64,000 bases of DNA. Source: Bacteroidales bacterium M8. Its GTDB lineage: Bacteria > Bacteroidota > Bacteroidia > Bacteroidales > Muribaculaceae. The DNA lies in contig LUJS01000042.1 in assembly GCA_001689495.1 (NCBI GenBank), positions 8,303-72,302 on the forward strand, read 5' to 3'. Positions 19,046 to 27,627 of this stretch are shown in pieces (positions within the stretch are counted from its first letter, which is position 1; the number at the start of each line of letters is the position of its first letter). The notes beneath the pieces were generated by a model. The model searched no databases. It was not told where the DNA came from and saw only the letters and a program-made list of their open reading frames with translations. A program made the translations under genes and the position numbers.

Positions 19046-19759
19046 ATGAAACTCATCAAAACACTGGGTCTTCCCGCACTGGCAGTCTGCGTGCTCGGCA
19101 TGGGCATGACTATGACCGGCTGTTCGTCAATGACCAATACAGGCAAGGGCGCCCTCATCGGAGGCGGTGGCGGCGCAGGTCTCGGCGCAGGTCTCGGCGC
19201 CATCATCGGTGGCGGCAAGGGTGCCGCGATCGGCAGTGCCATCGGCGCCGCAGTCGGCGCGGGCGCAGGCGTGCTCATCGGCCAGAAGATGGACAAGCAG
19301 CAGAAAGAGCTGCAGGAGCAGCTGGCACAGCAGGCCAAGGTCGAGCAGACCACGGATGCCAACGGCCTGCAGGCCATCAAGGTGACATTCGACGGCGGAA
19401 TCCTCTTCCCCACCAACGGCACCACCCTCAGCGCACACGCCAAGACCGACCTGTCCAAGTTTGCGCAGTCGCTCAACTCAAACCCCAACACCAACGTGCA
19501 GATCTACGGCTATACCGATGACACCGGCACCCTTCAGGTGAACCAGCGCGTGTCTACCGGCCGTGCCGACGCCGTGCGCAACTACCTGCTCAACTCTGGC
19601 GTGGCCGCCACCCGTCTGTCGGCCGAGGGTCTGCCCATGCAGGACTACATCGCGTCCAACTCGACACCCGAGGGCCGCGCCCAGAACCGTCGCGTCGAGA
19701 TCTACATCACCGCCGACAAGAAGATGATCGAAGAGGCCAACAACGGCACCCTCAAGTAA
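19046..19759 (+). CDS. OmpA family lipoprotein with glycine-zipper segment
   Basis: A 237-residue lipoprotein. A signal peptide ends in a lipobox-like MTGC (Cys24 expected to be lipidated). A Gly/Ala-rich stretch (GAGLGAGLGAIIGGGKGAA region, about 38-78) is a glycine-zipper membrane-interacting segment. The C-terminal OmpA domain (about 120-230) has NVQIYGYTDDTG and AQNRRVEIYI, which bind peptidoglycan. It probably tethers the outer membrane to the cell wall. The ATG at 19046 is used because upstream in-frame codons lack a signal sequence and sit at the promoter. It is monocistronic, with its own promoter and terminator. Confidence 0.93.
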   Translation: MKLIKTLGLPALAVCVLGMGMTMTGCSSMTNTGKGALIGGGGGAGLGAGLGAIIGGGKGAAIGSAIGAAVGAGAGVLIGQKMDKQQKELQEQLAQQAKVEQTTDANGLQAIKVTFDGGILFPTNGTTLSAHAKTDLSKFAQSLNSNPNTNVQIYGYTDDTGTLQVNQRVSTGRADAVRNYLLNSGVAATRLSAEGLPMQDYIASNSTPEGRAQNRRVEIYITADKKMIEEANNGTLK

Positions 19760-19787
19760 TCATCTCCCCACGACACAATCTCCCACA

Positions 19788-19825
19788 CGGGGCCGCCATG
19801 CAACCGCATGTCGGCCCCGATTTGT
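19788..19825 (+). terminator. Terminator of the OmpA lipoprotein gene
   Basis: CGGGGCCG-CCATGC and GCATG-TCGGCCCCG pair around a short AAC-type loop at 19788-19819, followed by a short T stretch. Confidence 0.75.
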
Positions 19826-19841
19826 TAAAAAAACATAACCG

Positions 19842-19875
19842 TTTGGGCGTAATCAGCGGAAAATGACTAACTTTG
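19842..19875 (+). promoter_or_regulatory. Promoter of rplY
   Basis: TTTG at 19842-19845 and TAACTTTG at 19868-19875, with a 22-nt spacer. About 90 nt of 5' leader would precede the start codon. Confidence 0.65.
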
Positions 19876-19966
19876 CAACCGCTTTTTAGCATCACCCGTG
19901 TGATGGGAAATTGAGAAGCAGAATCCTCTTAATTTTGAGTAACACAACCAAACCCCAAACAAGACA

Positions 19967-20623
19967 ATGAAGACATTCGCACTCAACGCCGAGCCCCGTA
20001 CAGACCTCGGCAAGAAGGCAACCAAAGAGCTGCGCAAGCAGAACCTCATCCCCGTCGTCCTGAACGGCGGTAAGATCATCGACCTCCCCTATGCCGGCAC
20101 CCTCAAGCCCGGCGAGAAGATCGTCGAGATCAACGAGGCCAAGACCAAGGGCCTGATCACCACGGACCTCACCGTGCGTCAGGACGACGTCCGCAAGCTC
20201 GTCTATACTCCCGACATCTATGCCATCGAGCTCACCGTCAACGGCGAGACCCGTATGGCCGTGCTCAAGGACCTCCAGTTCCACCCCGTCAAGGACTCCA
20301 TCCTCCACATCGACCTGCTCGAGGTGACCAAGGAGAAGCCCGTCACCATCGAGGTGCCCGTCCAGCTCGAAGGCCACGCCGAGGGTGTCAAGGCCGGTGG
20401 TAAGCTCAACCTGTCGATGAAGAAGATCAAGGTAAAGGCTCCCTACACCGAAATCCCCGAGCGCGTAGTCATCAACGTAGACCACCTCGGTCTCGGCAAG
20501 ACTCTCCAGATCGGCGACCTCCACTTCGAGGGTCTCGAGCTGATGAACGCCAAGAACGCCGTTGTCTGCGCCGTTGCCCTCACCCGCGCCGCCCGCGGTG
20601 CTCAGGCCAACGCCGGCAACTGA
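19967..20623 (+). CDS. rplY: 50S ribosomal protein L25/Ctc
   Basis: The 218-residue long (Ctc) form of L25: an N-terminal 5S-rRNA-binding domain (EPRTDLGKKATKELRKQ, VVLNGG) and a C-terminal TL5-like domain. It binds 5S rRNA in the large subunit. The product ends in a short Ala-rich tail (ALTRAARGAQANAGN). It is followed by a hairpin and then pth, an order typical of many bacteria. Confidence 0.96.
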   Translation: MKTFALNAEPRTDLGKKATKELRKQNLIPVVLNGGKIIDLPYAGTLKPGEKIVEINEAKTKGLITTDLTVRQDDVRKLVYTPDIYAIELTVNGETRMAVLKDLQFHPVKDSILHIDLLEVTKEKPVTIEVPVQLEGHAEGVKAGGKLNLSMKKIKVKAPYTEIPERVVINVDHLGLGKTLQIGDLHFEGLELMNAKNAVVCAVALTRAARGAQANAGN

Positions 20624-20647
20624 TCGGAATAGACAACTCAGCAAACT

Positions 20648-20686
20648 GATAGGTCTGACGGGTCGATATGGCCGGTCAGACCTATC
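20648..20686 (+). terminator. 12-bp perfect hairpin between rplY and pth
   Basis: GATAGGTCTGAC at 20648-20659 pairs perfectly with GTCAGACCTATC at 20675-20686 (15-nt loop). There is no T-run, so it may attenuate transcription rather than fully stop it. Confidence 0.6.
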
Positions 20687-20713
20687 TGACTTATAAAGCC
20701 GTTAGAAAAAAAC

Positions 20714-21277
20714 ATGAAATATCTCATTGTCGGACTCGGCAATATCGGAGCCGAGTATGCCGGTACACGCCACAACGCCGGATTCATCGTGGCCGATGCT
20801 CTGGTCGAGAGCGCGGGGGGCACGTTTGCCACCGAGAGGTATGGCGACATCGCCCGCATCCGCGTCAAGAACGCCCAGCTCACGGTGCTCAAGCCCTCGA
20901 CATACATGAACCTGTCGGGCAACGCCGTGCGATACTGGAAGGACAAGGAGGGCATCGACCTCGAGCGCATCCTCGTCATCGTCGACGACTGCGCGCTCCC
21001 CTTCGGCGCCATCCGCATCAAGCCCACGGGCAGCGACGCGGGGCATAACGGCCTCAAGAACATCGCCGCCATGCTGGGCACTCAGGCATATCCGCGCCTG
21101 CGTTTCGGCATAGGCAACGACTTTCCACGCGGCTGCCAGATAGACTATGTGCTGGGGCGATTCACCCCCGCCGAGGTCGAGGCCATGCCCGAGCGCGTCG
21201 CTCTGGCCGTCGACGCCGTCAAGACATTCTGCCTCGCCGGCCTCCAGAACGCCATGTGCCAGTATAATAACAAGTAA
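20714..21277 (+). CDS. pth: Peptidyl-tRNA hydrolase
   Basis: Recycles peptidyl-tRNA released from stalled ribosomes. The 187-residue length is normal. The family motif [21 protein letters not shown] carries the catalytic His20, and [11 protein letters not shown] and [12 protein letters not shown] are intact. It lies between rplY and the Hsp15 gene, separated from the latter by the large GGTTAT inverted array. Confidence 0.97.
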   Translation: MKYLIVGLGNIGAEYAGTRHNAGFIVADALVESAGGTFATERYGDIARIRVKNAQLTVLKPSTYMNLSGNAVRYWKDKEGIDLERILVIVDDCALPFGAIRIKPTGSDAGHNGLKNIAAMLGTQAYPRLRFGIGNDFPRGCQIDYVLGRFTPAEVEAMPERVALAVDAVKTFCLAGLQNAMCQYNNK

Positions 21278-21280
21278 GAG

Positions 21281-21490
21281 GTTATGGGGTTATAAGGTTA
21301 TGGGGTTATAGGGTTATGGGGTTATAAGGTTATGAGGTTATTGGGTTATAGGGTTAAAAGGTTAAAAAAATAAACAACACCCTATATTATTCAGTCTTAA
21401 GCTTTCATAACCCCATAACCTCCTAACCTCACTATAACCAATAACCCCCTAACCCAATAACCCCCCTAACCTTTTAACCCTATAACCTTA
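21281..21490. repeat. GGTTAT tandem array with inverted ATAACC array
   Basis: From 21281 to about 21367 the sequence is built of degenerate GGGTTAT/AGGTTAT units (about 12 copies). A spacer of about 37 bp follows, then the complementary CCATAACC/CCTAACC units from about 21405 to 21490. The arms could form an imperfect hairpin of about 80 bp that fills almost the whole 229-bp gap between pth and the Hsp15 gene. No ORF or spacer structure is present. Confidence 0.9.
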
Positions 21491-21506
21491 AATAAATAAC
21501 CAAGGT

Positions 21507-21935
21507 ATGTCAGAAGTTCGCATAGACAAATGGCTGTGGGCCATGCGCGTGTTCAAGACCCGCACCGTGGCCACCGAGGCCTGCAAGAAGGGTCGTGTCA
21601 TGATGGGCGGAGTGGCCGTCAAGCCGTCGCGCGCTATCAAGGAGGGCGATGTCATCGAGGTGCGCAAGCCGCCGGTGACATACTCGTTTCGCGTCAAGGC
21701 CCTGTGCCAGAACCGTCTGGGTGCCAAGCTGGTGCCCGACTACATGGAGAACATCACGCCGCAGAGCCAGCTCGACCTGCTCGACATAGTCAAGATCTCC
21801 GGTTTCATAGACCGCCGCAAGGGTCTGGGCCGTCCCACCAAGCGCGAGGGGCGCGAGCTGTCGCGCTTCACCGACTCGATGGCCGACTCGGACGGCTGGG
21901 ACTTCGACTTCCTCGACGACGATGACGAGGATTGA
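21507..21935 (+). CDS. S4-domain RNA-binding protein (Hsp15/HslR-like)
   Basis: A 142-residue cytosolic protein with an S4 RNA-binding domain over residues 1-65 (VRIDKWLWAMRVFKTRT, CKKGRVMMGG). Hsp15 binds 50S subunits that carry stalled nascent chains. The C terminus is acidic (DFLDDDDED). It follows pth after the long inverted array; the linked location fits a shared role in rescuing stalled ribosomes. Confidence 0.92.
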   Translation: MSEVRIDKWLWAMRVFKTRTVATEACKKGRVMMGGVAVKPSRAIKEGDVIEVRKPPVTYSFRVKALCQNRLGAKLVPDYMENITPQSQLDLLDIVKISGFIDRRKGLGRPTKREGRELSRFTDSMADSDGWDFDFLDDDDED

Positions 21936-22002
21936 GCAATACGGATAATCGTCGTCCGGGGGCGAAAAAATCATTTTCACCCTCTTTTTCTTACGAAAAA
22001 AC

Positions 22003-22060
22003 TTGCAAAACTACTTTTCTCGTTATACCTTTGCGGCATAAAACGAGAAAAGTAGTTTTG
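22003..22060 (+). promoter_or_regulatory. blaI promoter inside a 17-bp perfect inverted repeat
   Basis: TTG at 22003-22005 and TACCTTTG at 22026-22033 form the promoter (20-nt spacer). A 17-bp arm at 22006-22022 (CAAAACTACTTTTCTCG) fills the spacer. Its perfect inverse at 22044-22060 lies just before the blaI ATG at 22063. The -7 box is thus in the 21-nt gap between arms. This is the arrangement expected of an autorepressing dimeric regulator such as BlaI. Confidence 0.85.
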
Positions 22061-22062
22061 TT

Positions 22063-22449
22063 ATGACCAAGAAACGACAGGAGCTTACTCCAAAGGAGGA
22101 GGAGCTGATGCAGATAATCTGGAATGACGGCCCGCTGTTCGTGCGCGAGATGGTGGCCCGCTATCCCGAGCCCAGACCACACTTCAACACTGTCGCCACG
22201 GTGGTCAAGATACTCGAGCAGAAGGGCTATGTGGCCCACGAGTCGGTGAGCGGCTCGTTTCGCTATCACGCCCTGCCCGCCGTCGAGGAGTATCGCCGCC
22301 GCAGTCTGGGCAACGTGATACGCGGTTTTTTCGGCAACAGCTACCTGGGTGCCGTGTCGTGTCTGGTAGAGGAGGAGAAACTCAGCCTCGACGAGCTGCG
22401 CGAGCTCATAGAGATGGTCGAGCGCAAGAAGGAACAGGGGGAGGCTTAG
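22063..22449 (+). CDS. BlaI/MecI/CopY family transcriptional regulator
   Basis: The 128-residue winged-helix repressor has ELTPKEEELMQIIWNDGPLFVREM at the start of the DNA-binding domain and FNTVATVVKILEQKGYVAHE as the recognition and wing region, the family pattern. In the classical system, proteolysis by a BlaR1/MecR1 sensor inactivates it. The M56 gene begins 3 nt after its stop. The 17-bp operator around its promoter indicates autoregulation. Target genes beyond the operon are unknown; there is no beta-lactamase here. Confidence 0.95.
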   Translation: MTKKRQELTPKEEELMQIIWNDGPLFVREMVARYPEPRPHFNTVATVVKILEQKGYVAHESVSGSFRYHALPAVEEYRRRSLGNVIRGFFGNSYLGAVSCLVEEEKLSLDELRELIEMVERKKEQGEA

Positions 22450-22452
22450 ACC

Positions 22453-24033
22453 ATGGGTACCTTTGTCTCCTTGATGCTCGGGTCGGCCATCGTGCTGGCC
22501 TTGCTCTATATGGTCTATCGTTGGGCTGTCTCGGGCAGTGCCGACCACGCCTTCAACCGTGTGTTGCTGCTGTGCATGTATCCCCTCGCGTTCATAGCTC
22601 TGCCTCTGTGGGGGATGATGTCCGGCTTTGCCGAGGCAGATCCGGCCCCGGACGTCCTTGGGACCGTGGCCGAATACATATCATACGATGAGGCAGACCC
22701 TCTTCCCGCCGCGGTGGGGGTGCCTGCCGCCACGGCACCGTTGTGGCCCGTGCTGCTTGTCGGAGTCTATCTGGCCGGTGTGCTGGCAGTGGGGGTGCTC
22801 TCTGTCAGGGATTATCTGTCGCTGCGGCGGCTGGTGCGTTCGGGCAGACGCATCGTGTGCGACGGCTATGACCTCGTGGTGACGGACCGCCGGGACGTCG
22901 CCCCCCTGAGCTGGGGCAGGACAATAGTCATCAACAGTGCCGACTATGAGGCATCGGCAGATATGATTCTGGCTCACGAGCGTCACCATATAGCCGCCGG
23001 ACATCGCCATGACCTCGTGTTGGCTCAGATTGTCATAATCATCAACTGGTTCAATCCCGCCGCATGGCTGATGCGCGACGAGCTGCGTGCCGTCCACGAG
23101 TATCAGGCCGACATAGCCGTGCTCGGATCGGGAGCGGATAGCCGTGAGTATCAGATGCTTCTCATCAGAAAGAGTGCCGGAATCCGTTTCAGCCCGCTGG
23201 CCGACAACCTTAACGACAGTAAAATCAAAAAAAGAATAACCATGATGCAGATCCATGAAAAACTCGCGCGCCGCCGTATGCGCGCCGCCGTCGTGATTCC
23301 GGCTGTCGCCGCAGCCATGATGCTCCTCGACATGCCCGCCGTGGCCTCGGTGCTCGGTGCGGTCGACGCTGCCGAATTGCCCCGAAAAGAAGCCGAGCCT
23401 GTCAAGGCTGCGCCCGCCGACACGATAGAGTATTATGTCGACGGCATTAGGGTGCCGGCCAAATTCATCAAGGCCATAACCCCCGAGGCCATAAAGAGCA
23501 TAGACGTGGACAAGAGCGGCAAACGCATCTCGTTTACCCTCAAGGAGGATGACACGCTTGGCAAGGGCGAGCCGATCAAGATCGTAGGATATGGCTCCTC
23601 CGAGAAGCGTGCCGTGCGGCGCACCGTGCAGTTCGAGCCCGGAAGCGTGGCAAGTCTTGCCGCTACTCCCGACGGAGAGGTGACGATAACGTGGAACGAC
23701 GGGGCGAGAATGTCCGGGAGATTGTCGGTATATAAGGCCGGCAAGCCTGAATACTATATAGACGGTGTCCCGGCCGACATCGAGGCAGTACGCCGTATAC
23801 CGGTCGACAGCATAAGCGGTATCCACACGGGCTCGGACAAGGGGATGTACATAAGCCTCGGGAACACGCCTTCGCCGTTGCGTCGTGTCGACCTGAATCC
23901 GGCCGACGTCAAGGAGGTGTATGTCGACGGCGTCAAGGCTGATGTCAATGCCGTCAATGCGCTCAATCCGTCGATGATACGAGATATTTATGTCAAAAAG
24001 GATGGCGGGGTACATATTCATACGAAAAAATAA
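22453..24033 (+). CDS. M56 (BlaR1/MecR1-type) sensor with three plug-like repeats
   Basis: A 526-residue inner-membrane metallopeptidase. Membrane segments occupy about 1-120 and there is another near 275-295. The zinc motif HERHH is near residue 175, with the downstream Glu in HEYQAD near 215. After the last membrane helix, the periplasmic part (about 325-526) holds three repeats of a YYVDG...IxxI pattern (starting near 325, 432 and 487) that resemble the plug segment of TonB-dependent receptors, not a penicillin-binding domain. It would cleave or release BlaI in response to a signal. The gene follows blaI by 3 nt and precedes the beta-barrel gene. Confidence 0.9.
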   Translation: MGTFVSLMLGSAIVLALLYMVYRWAVSGSADHAFNRVLLLCMYPLAFIALPLWGMMSGFAEADPAPDVLGTVAEYISYDEADPLPAAVGVPAATAPLWPVLLVGVYLAGVLAVGVLSVRDYLSLRRLVRSGRRIVCDGYDLVVTDRRDVAPLSWGRTIVINSADYEASADMILAHERHHIAAGHRHDLVLAQIVIIINWFNPAAWLMRDELRAVHEYQADIAVLGSGADSREYQMLLIRKSAGIRFSPLADNLNDSKIKKRITMMQIHEKLARRRMRAAVVIPAVAAAMMLLDMPAVASVLGAVDAAELPRKEAEPVKAAPADTIEYYVDGIRVPAKFIKAITPEAIKSIDVDKSGKRISFTLKEDDTLGKGEPIKIVGYGSSEKRAVRRTVQFEPGSVASLAATPDGEVTITWNDGARMSGRLSVYKAGKPEYYIDGVPADIEAVRRIPVDSISGIHTGSDKGMYISLGNTPSPLRRVDLNPADVKEVYVDGVKADVNAVNALNPSMIRDIYVKKDGGVHIHTKK

Positions 24034-24073
24034 GCTCCGGCATGTAACAGACCCGATTTTTTCCGGTCTATTA

Positions 24074-24105
24074 TTTGTAGGTTAGCTCAAATTATACTAA
24101 TTTTG
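24074..24105 (+). promoter_or_regulatory. Promoter of the outer-membrane barrel gene
   Basis: TTTG at 24074-24077, exactly 20 nt, TAATTTTG at 24098-24105. The barrel gene therefore has its own promoter besides any read-through from blaI. Confidence 0.8.
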
Positions 24106-24147
24106 CGGTGCAATATTATACTAATACACAATCATTCATCACAACCC

Positions 24148-27039
24148 ATGAAAAAACTGATACCCTTCATCCTGCTCATGACGTTTGTCTCGGCAGTCTT
24201 TGCCGCTGAACCGAAATTATACCTCACGGGGCGCATCAAGGAGGCATTGGGCAAGTCGGACCTGTGCAACGCCATCGTGCTGCGCTATGACTCGGCCGGC
24301 GTGCCGCGCGACACCGTGAGATGTTCGGGGATAACATACGTCAACGGAGAGCCAAAGGATGTTGCGGCATTCGGTTTTGAGGTCCCCCTGCGTGATTCGG
24401 TCTATGTGTTTGACGTCGAGTGCGAGGGATATGAGCCGCAGACGGTGACATATAGGGTCGAGAATGTGGGCAAGCGCGAGAGATACCGCAGGATACCGGT
24501 CATCTACATGGAGCGTGCGGCCCACAAGCTGGACGAGGTGACGGTGACCGCCTCGAAGATAAAGTTCTATAACAAGGGCGACACGGTGGTGTTTAACGCC
24601 GACGCCTTCCAGCTTGCCGAGGGCTCGATGCTCGACGCGCTGATAGCCCAGCTGCCGGGCGTGGAGCTGAACGAGGCGGGACAGATAAAGGTGAACGGCG
24701 AGTTTGTCGAATCGCTGCTGCTGAACGGCAAGGAGTTTCTTGACGGCCAAAACAACCTGATGCTCGAGAACATAGCGGCATATACCGTCAAGAACGTCGA
24801 GGTCTACGAGGGGCAGACCCCCGAGGAGAAGTGGCGCAACGACGGCAATCAGAAGCGCCACCTGACGATGGACGTTAAGCTGAAACGCGAGTACAACCAC
24901 GGGTGGATAATAAACGCGCAGGGTGGATACGGCACCGAGGACAGATACACCGGGCGCCTGTTCGCATCGTGGTTCAGTCCCACCACCAACATCACGCTGA
25001 TGGGCAACGTCAACAACCTCAACGACAACCGCCAGCCCGGCAAGAACGATACATGGACCCCCGAGATGATGCCCTCGGGCACCAAGCAGTATCGCATGGG
25101 GGGCGTCAACTATAACTATGACGGCCCTGACGAAGACCGCCGCGCCCGCGGACACCTGACGTTCGAGCAGACCGTCAACAACAACCGCCGCACCACGGCG
25201 CGCACCAACTTCCTTACAGGCGGCGACACGTACGAGAACTCGTTCAGCGACGGCCGCAACCGCGAGACCAAGCTGCATACCCAGCACACCCTGCGCCTGA
25301 TGAAGGAGCGTTACATGGCGGGGCTCTACCTCAAGGGCATCTATACCGAGAAGAAGAACAGCTCGTCGTCGGTCTCGGCCACGTTCGACACCGAGCAGCA
25401 GGACCTGACCAAGCAGGCGCTCGAGGCCATATATTCTGACGGCTCGCCCGAAAGGCTCGACGCCATCATCAACCGCTCCATCAACCGCTCGGACGGATGG
25501 TATCGCAACTGGGACGGGCAGGCGTTCCCGAGTTTCTCGTGGAAGATACCCCGCACCAACGACTATCTCGGCTATCAGTTCGGCGTCAAGTACAGCAGCC
25601 GCAAGGAGGAACGCTGGCGCGACTATGACATAAACTATGGCGCAGACCCCGTGCCCGCATACCGCCGCCGACAGTATTTCGACGACACCCCCAACCACAC
25701 GCTGACGCTGATGAACAATCTCACCTACAGCGTCAACATCAAGAAGGTGTATATAAACTTCAACTACGAGCAGAGGTTTCTTGACCGCTCTAAGGACTCG
25801 TATATGTATGCCCTCGACCGTCTGGCCGACATGGGCATCTATGGCACGCTGCCCGGCGGATACCTCGACACGTTCGACCCCGCCAACAGCTATACCTCGC
25901 GCCTGATGGAGAACACGCATACCTTCAACCCCGCGATGCATTATTACAACTCGTTCAAGGACAGTTATCTGCTGGTCCTCTTCCAGCCCTCGCTGGCGCT
26001 CAAGCACGCACATCTGGACTATTGGCGCGACGGACGCTCGTTTCTGGTCAAGCAGACGGATTTCCTCGTCAAGACCGCGAACTGGGACGCCCGCATCGAA
26101 TACCGTCACGGCAGGATAGGCGAGGGGCGCAGGGAGCGTCATCGCAACAGCTATACATACGAGTGCCTCATCACCCCCACGACGCCCGACCTGACCGACA
26201 TGATCGACGTGGTCAACGACGCCGACCCCCTCAACATCTATGTGGGCAACCCCGACCTGAAGGTGCAGTATAAGTTTGAAAACCGCCTGTCGTGGACCTA
26301 CAAGCCCGAGCGGACAAATATCAACAACACCCTGAGGGTCAGCTATTCGACCACGAGCAACGCCCTGACACGCGGATATACCTATGACACCGCTACCGGC
26401 GTGCGTCGCAACCGCATGTATAACGTGAACGGCAATTCGGACTACGGATTCTCCAACTCGCTGCGCTATCAGTTCGGCAAGTCCGATCAGTTCACCGTGT
26501 CGTCAAACACCGACGTGCGCCGCTATAACTATGGCGACATGATTGGCGTAGACCTCTCTGCCCCCGAGCTCTCGAAGGTCGCCTCGCGCAACATATCCGA
26601 GCAGCTCTCGCTGACATGGCAGATAGGCAAGCAGAGTCTTCAGGTAAAGGGGCTCTACTCAAACCGCCACACCACCTCGACGCGCGACGGATTCAACCCC
26701 ATCGACGCAGACCACTATAACGTCGGCTTCATCGGCCAGTTCAAGCTGCCCTACGGACTCGGCATCAGCACCGACTTCAACCTCTACACCCGCCGCGGCT
26801 ATGGCGTCAGGGAGCTCGACACCACCGACGCCATCTGGAACATGCGCCTCACGTGGTGTCCGCCGCGGGCCAAGAGGTGGGTATTCATTGTCGACGGATT
26901 CGACATGCTGCATCAGCTCTCCAACGTAAACTATGCCGTCTCGGCCACGGGCCGCACCGTCAGCTATACCAACGCCCTGCCGCGCTACGTACTCTTCTCG
27001 GCGCAGTATCGCCTGAACATCCAGCCCAAGAAACGCTGA
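24148..27039 (+). CDS. Outer-membrane beta-barrel protein (TonB-receptor-like)
   Basis: A 963-residue exported protein with a signal peptide (1-20), a carboxypeptidase-regulatory-like beta domain, then a plug-like region (KLDEVTVTASKIKFYNKGD, ADAFQLAEGSMLDALIAQLPG) and a C-terminal barrel with repeated aromatic strands. There is no clear TonB box. It belongs to the outer-membrane beta-barrel family often found after BlaI/M56 pairs in Bacteroidetes. The ATG at 24148 is used because an earlier in-frame codon at 24103 lies within the promoter. What it transports or binds is unknown. Confidence 0.9.
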   Translation: MKKLIPFILLMTFVSAVFAAEPKLYLTGRIKEALGKSDLCNAIVLRYDSAGVPRDTVRCSGITYVNGEPKDVAAFGFEVPLRDSVYVFDVECEGYEPQTVTYRVENVGKRERYRRIPVIYMERAAHKLDEVTVTASKIKFYNKGDTVVFNADAFQLAEGSMLDALIAQLPGVELNEAGQIKVNGEFVESLLLNGKEFLDGQNNLMLENIAAYTVKNVEVYEGQTPEEKWRNDGNQKRHLTMDVKLKREYNHGWIINAQGGYGTEDRYTGRLFASWFSPTTNITLMGNVNNLNDNRQPGKNDTWTPEMMPSGTKQYRMGGVNYNYDGPDEDRRARGHLTFEQTVNNNRRTTARTNFLTGGDTYENSFSDGRNRETKLHTQHTLRLMKERYMAGLYLKGIYTEKKNSSSSVSATFDTEQQDLTKQALEAIYSDGSPERLDAIINRSINRSDGWYRNWDGQAFPSFSWKIPRTNDYLGYQFGVKYSSRKEERWRDYDINYGADPVPAYRRRQYFDDTPNHTLTLMNNLTYSVNIKKVYINFNYEQRFLDRSKDSYMYALDRLADMGIYGTLPGGYLDTFDPANSYTSRLMENTHTFNPAMHYYNSFKDSYLLVLFQPSLALKHAHLDYWRDGRSFLVKQTDFLVKTANWDARIEYRHGRIGEGRRERHRNSYTYECLITPTTPDLTDMIDVVNDADPLNIYVGNPDLKVQYKFENRLSWTYKPERTNINNTLRVSYSTTSNALTRGYTYDTATGVRRNRMYNVNGNSDYGFSNSLRYQFGKSDQFTVSSNTDVRRYNYGDMIGVDLSAPELSKVASRNISEQLSLTWQIGKQSLQVKGLYSNRHTTSTRDGFNPIDADHYNVGFIGQFKLPYGLGISTDFNLYTRRGYGVRELDTTDAIWNMRLTWCPPRAKRWVFIVDGFDMLHQLSNVNYAVSATGRTVSYTNALPRYVLFSAQYRLNIQPKKR

Positions 27040-27058
27040 CCCCAGGTTTAGGCAACTC

Positions 27059-27097
27059 AACAGCCGCCTCTCACAGACCCGGGAGGCGGCTGTTTTG
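27059..27097 (+). terminator. Intrinsic terminator of the barrel gene
   Basis: AACAGCCGCCTC (27059-27070) pairs perfectly with GAGGCGGCTGTT (27083-27094), followed by further T. Confidence 0.85.
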
Positions 27098-27108
27098 CAT
27101 CCCTCCCG

Positions 27109-27190
27109 CCAAACAACCGAACGAAACCCGGCCAAATGACCGAATGAAACCCGGCCAAATGACCGAATGAAACTCGGCCAAATAACCGAA
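27109..27190 (+). repeat. 23-bp tandem repeat, about 3.6 copies
   Basis: Units at 27109-27131, 27132-27154, 27155-27177 and a partial one at 27178-27190 share the pattern CCAAATGACCGAATGAAACC plus GG. The middle copies are nearly identical. They lie between the barrel terminator and the higBA promoter. No function is assigned. Confidence 0.85.
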
Positions 27191-27224
27191 TTGTAAAAAA
27201 AGTTACCTTTTGGTACTTAGTTTA

Positions 27225-27256
27225 TTTGCAATTCTGGAATTTTATTTTTATTTTTG
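27225..27256 (+). promoter_or_regulatory. Promoter of higBA
   Basis: TTTG at 27225-27228, exactly 20 nt, TATTTTTG at 27249-27256, about 36 nt before the higB start. Confidence 0.8.
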
Positions 27257-27291
27257 CAATATGACTGAACTTGAGAAAACATCTATCATTT

Positions 27292-27585
27292 ATGCGTATC
27301 ATAACGGAAGAACCTCTTAAGAATTTTATCGTCAAGTATCCTGATGCAAGGACTGCGCTTCAAGAATGGGTGAAGAATGTAAAGGAGGCGGAGTGGACAT
27401 GTTTTGCCGACCTGAAGAATGATTACAACAGCGTGGACAATGTCGGCAACCAGCATTATGTATTCAATATCCGCGGGAACAAATATAGATTGGTTGTTGT
27501 TATTAAGTTTACCATTAAGTGGGTGTATGTCAGGTTTATAGGGACTCATAGCGAGTATGACAAAATAGATTGTTCAACAATTTGA
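27292..27585 (+). CDS. higB: HigB-type toxin (RelE-like mRNA interferase)
   Basis: A 97-residue HigB-family protein (HigB_toxin). NQHYVFNIRGNKYRLVVVI and FIGTHSEYDKID match the conserved core and C terminus of the family. Such toxins cut mRNA on the ribosome. The ATG at 27292 is chosen; a slightly longer frame upstream overlaps the promoter region and adds nothing conserved. The gene and its partner are clearly more AT-rich than the neighbours, suggesting recent acquisition. The antitoxin gene follows after 42 nt, the reversed (toxin-first) order typical of higBA. Confidence 0.9.
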   Translation: MRIITEEPLKNFIVKYPDARTALQEWVKNVKEAEWTCFADLKNDYNSVDNVGNQHYVFNIRGNKYRLVVVIKFTIKWVYVRFIGTHSEYDKIDCSTI

Positions 27586-27627
27586 GATATAGATACGAAT
27601 TAGTTCCACCAATTAAAGATATGGATT

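Noticed and set aside
22063..24033. A beta-lactam resistance system
   Set aside because: BlaI and M56 are present but there is no beta-lactamase or penicillin-binding sensor domain, and the third gene is an outer-membrane barrel.
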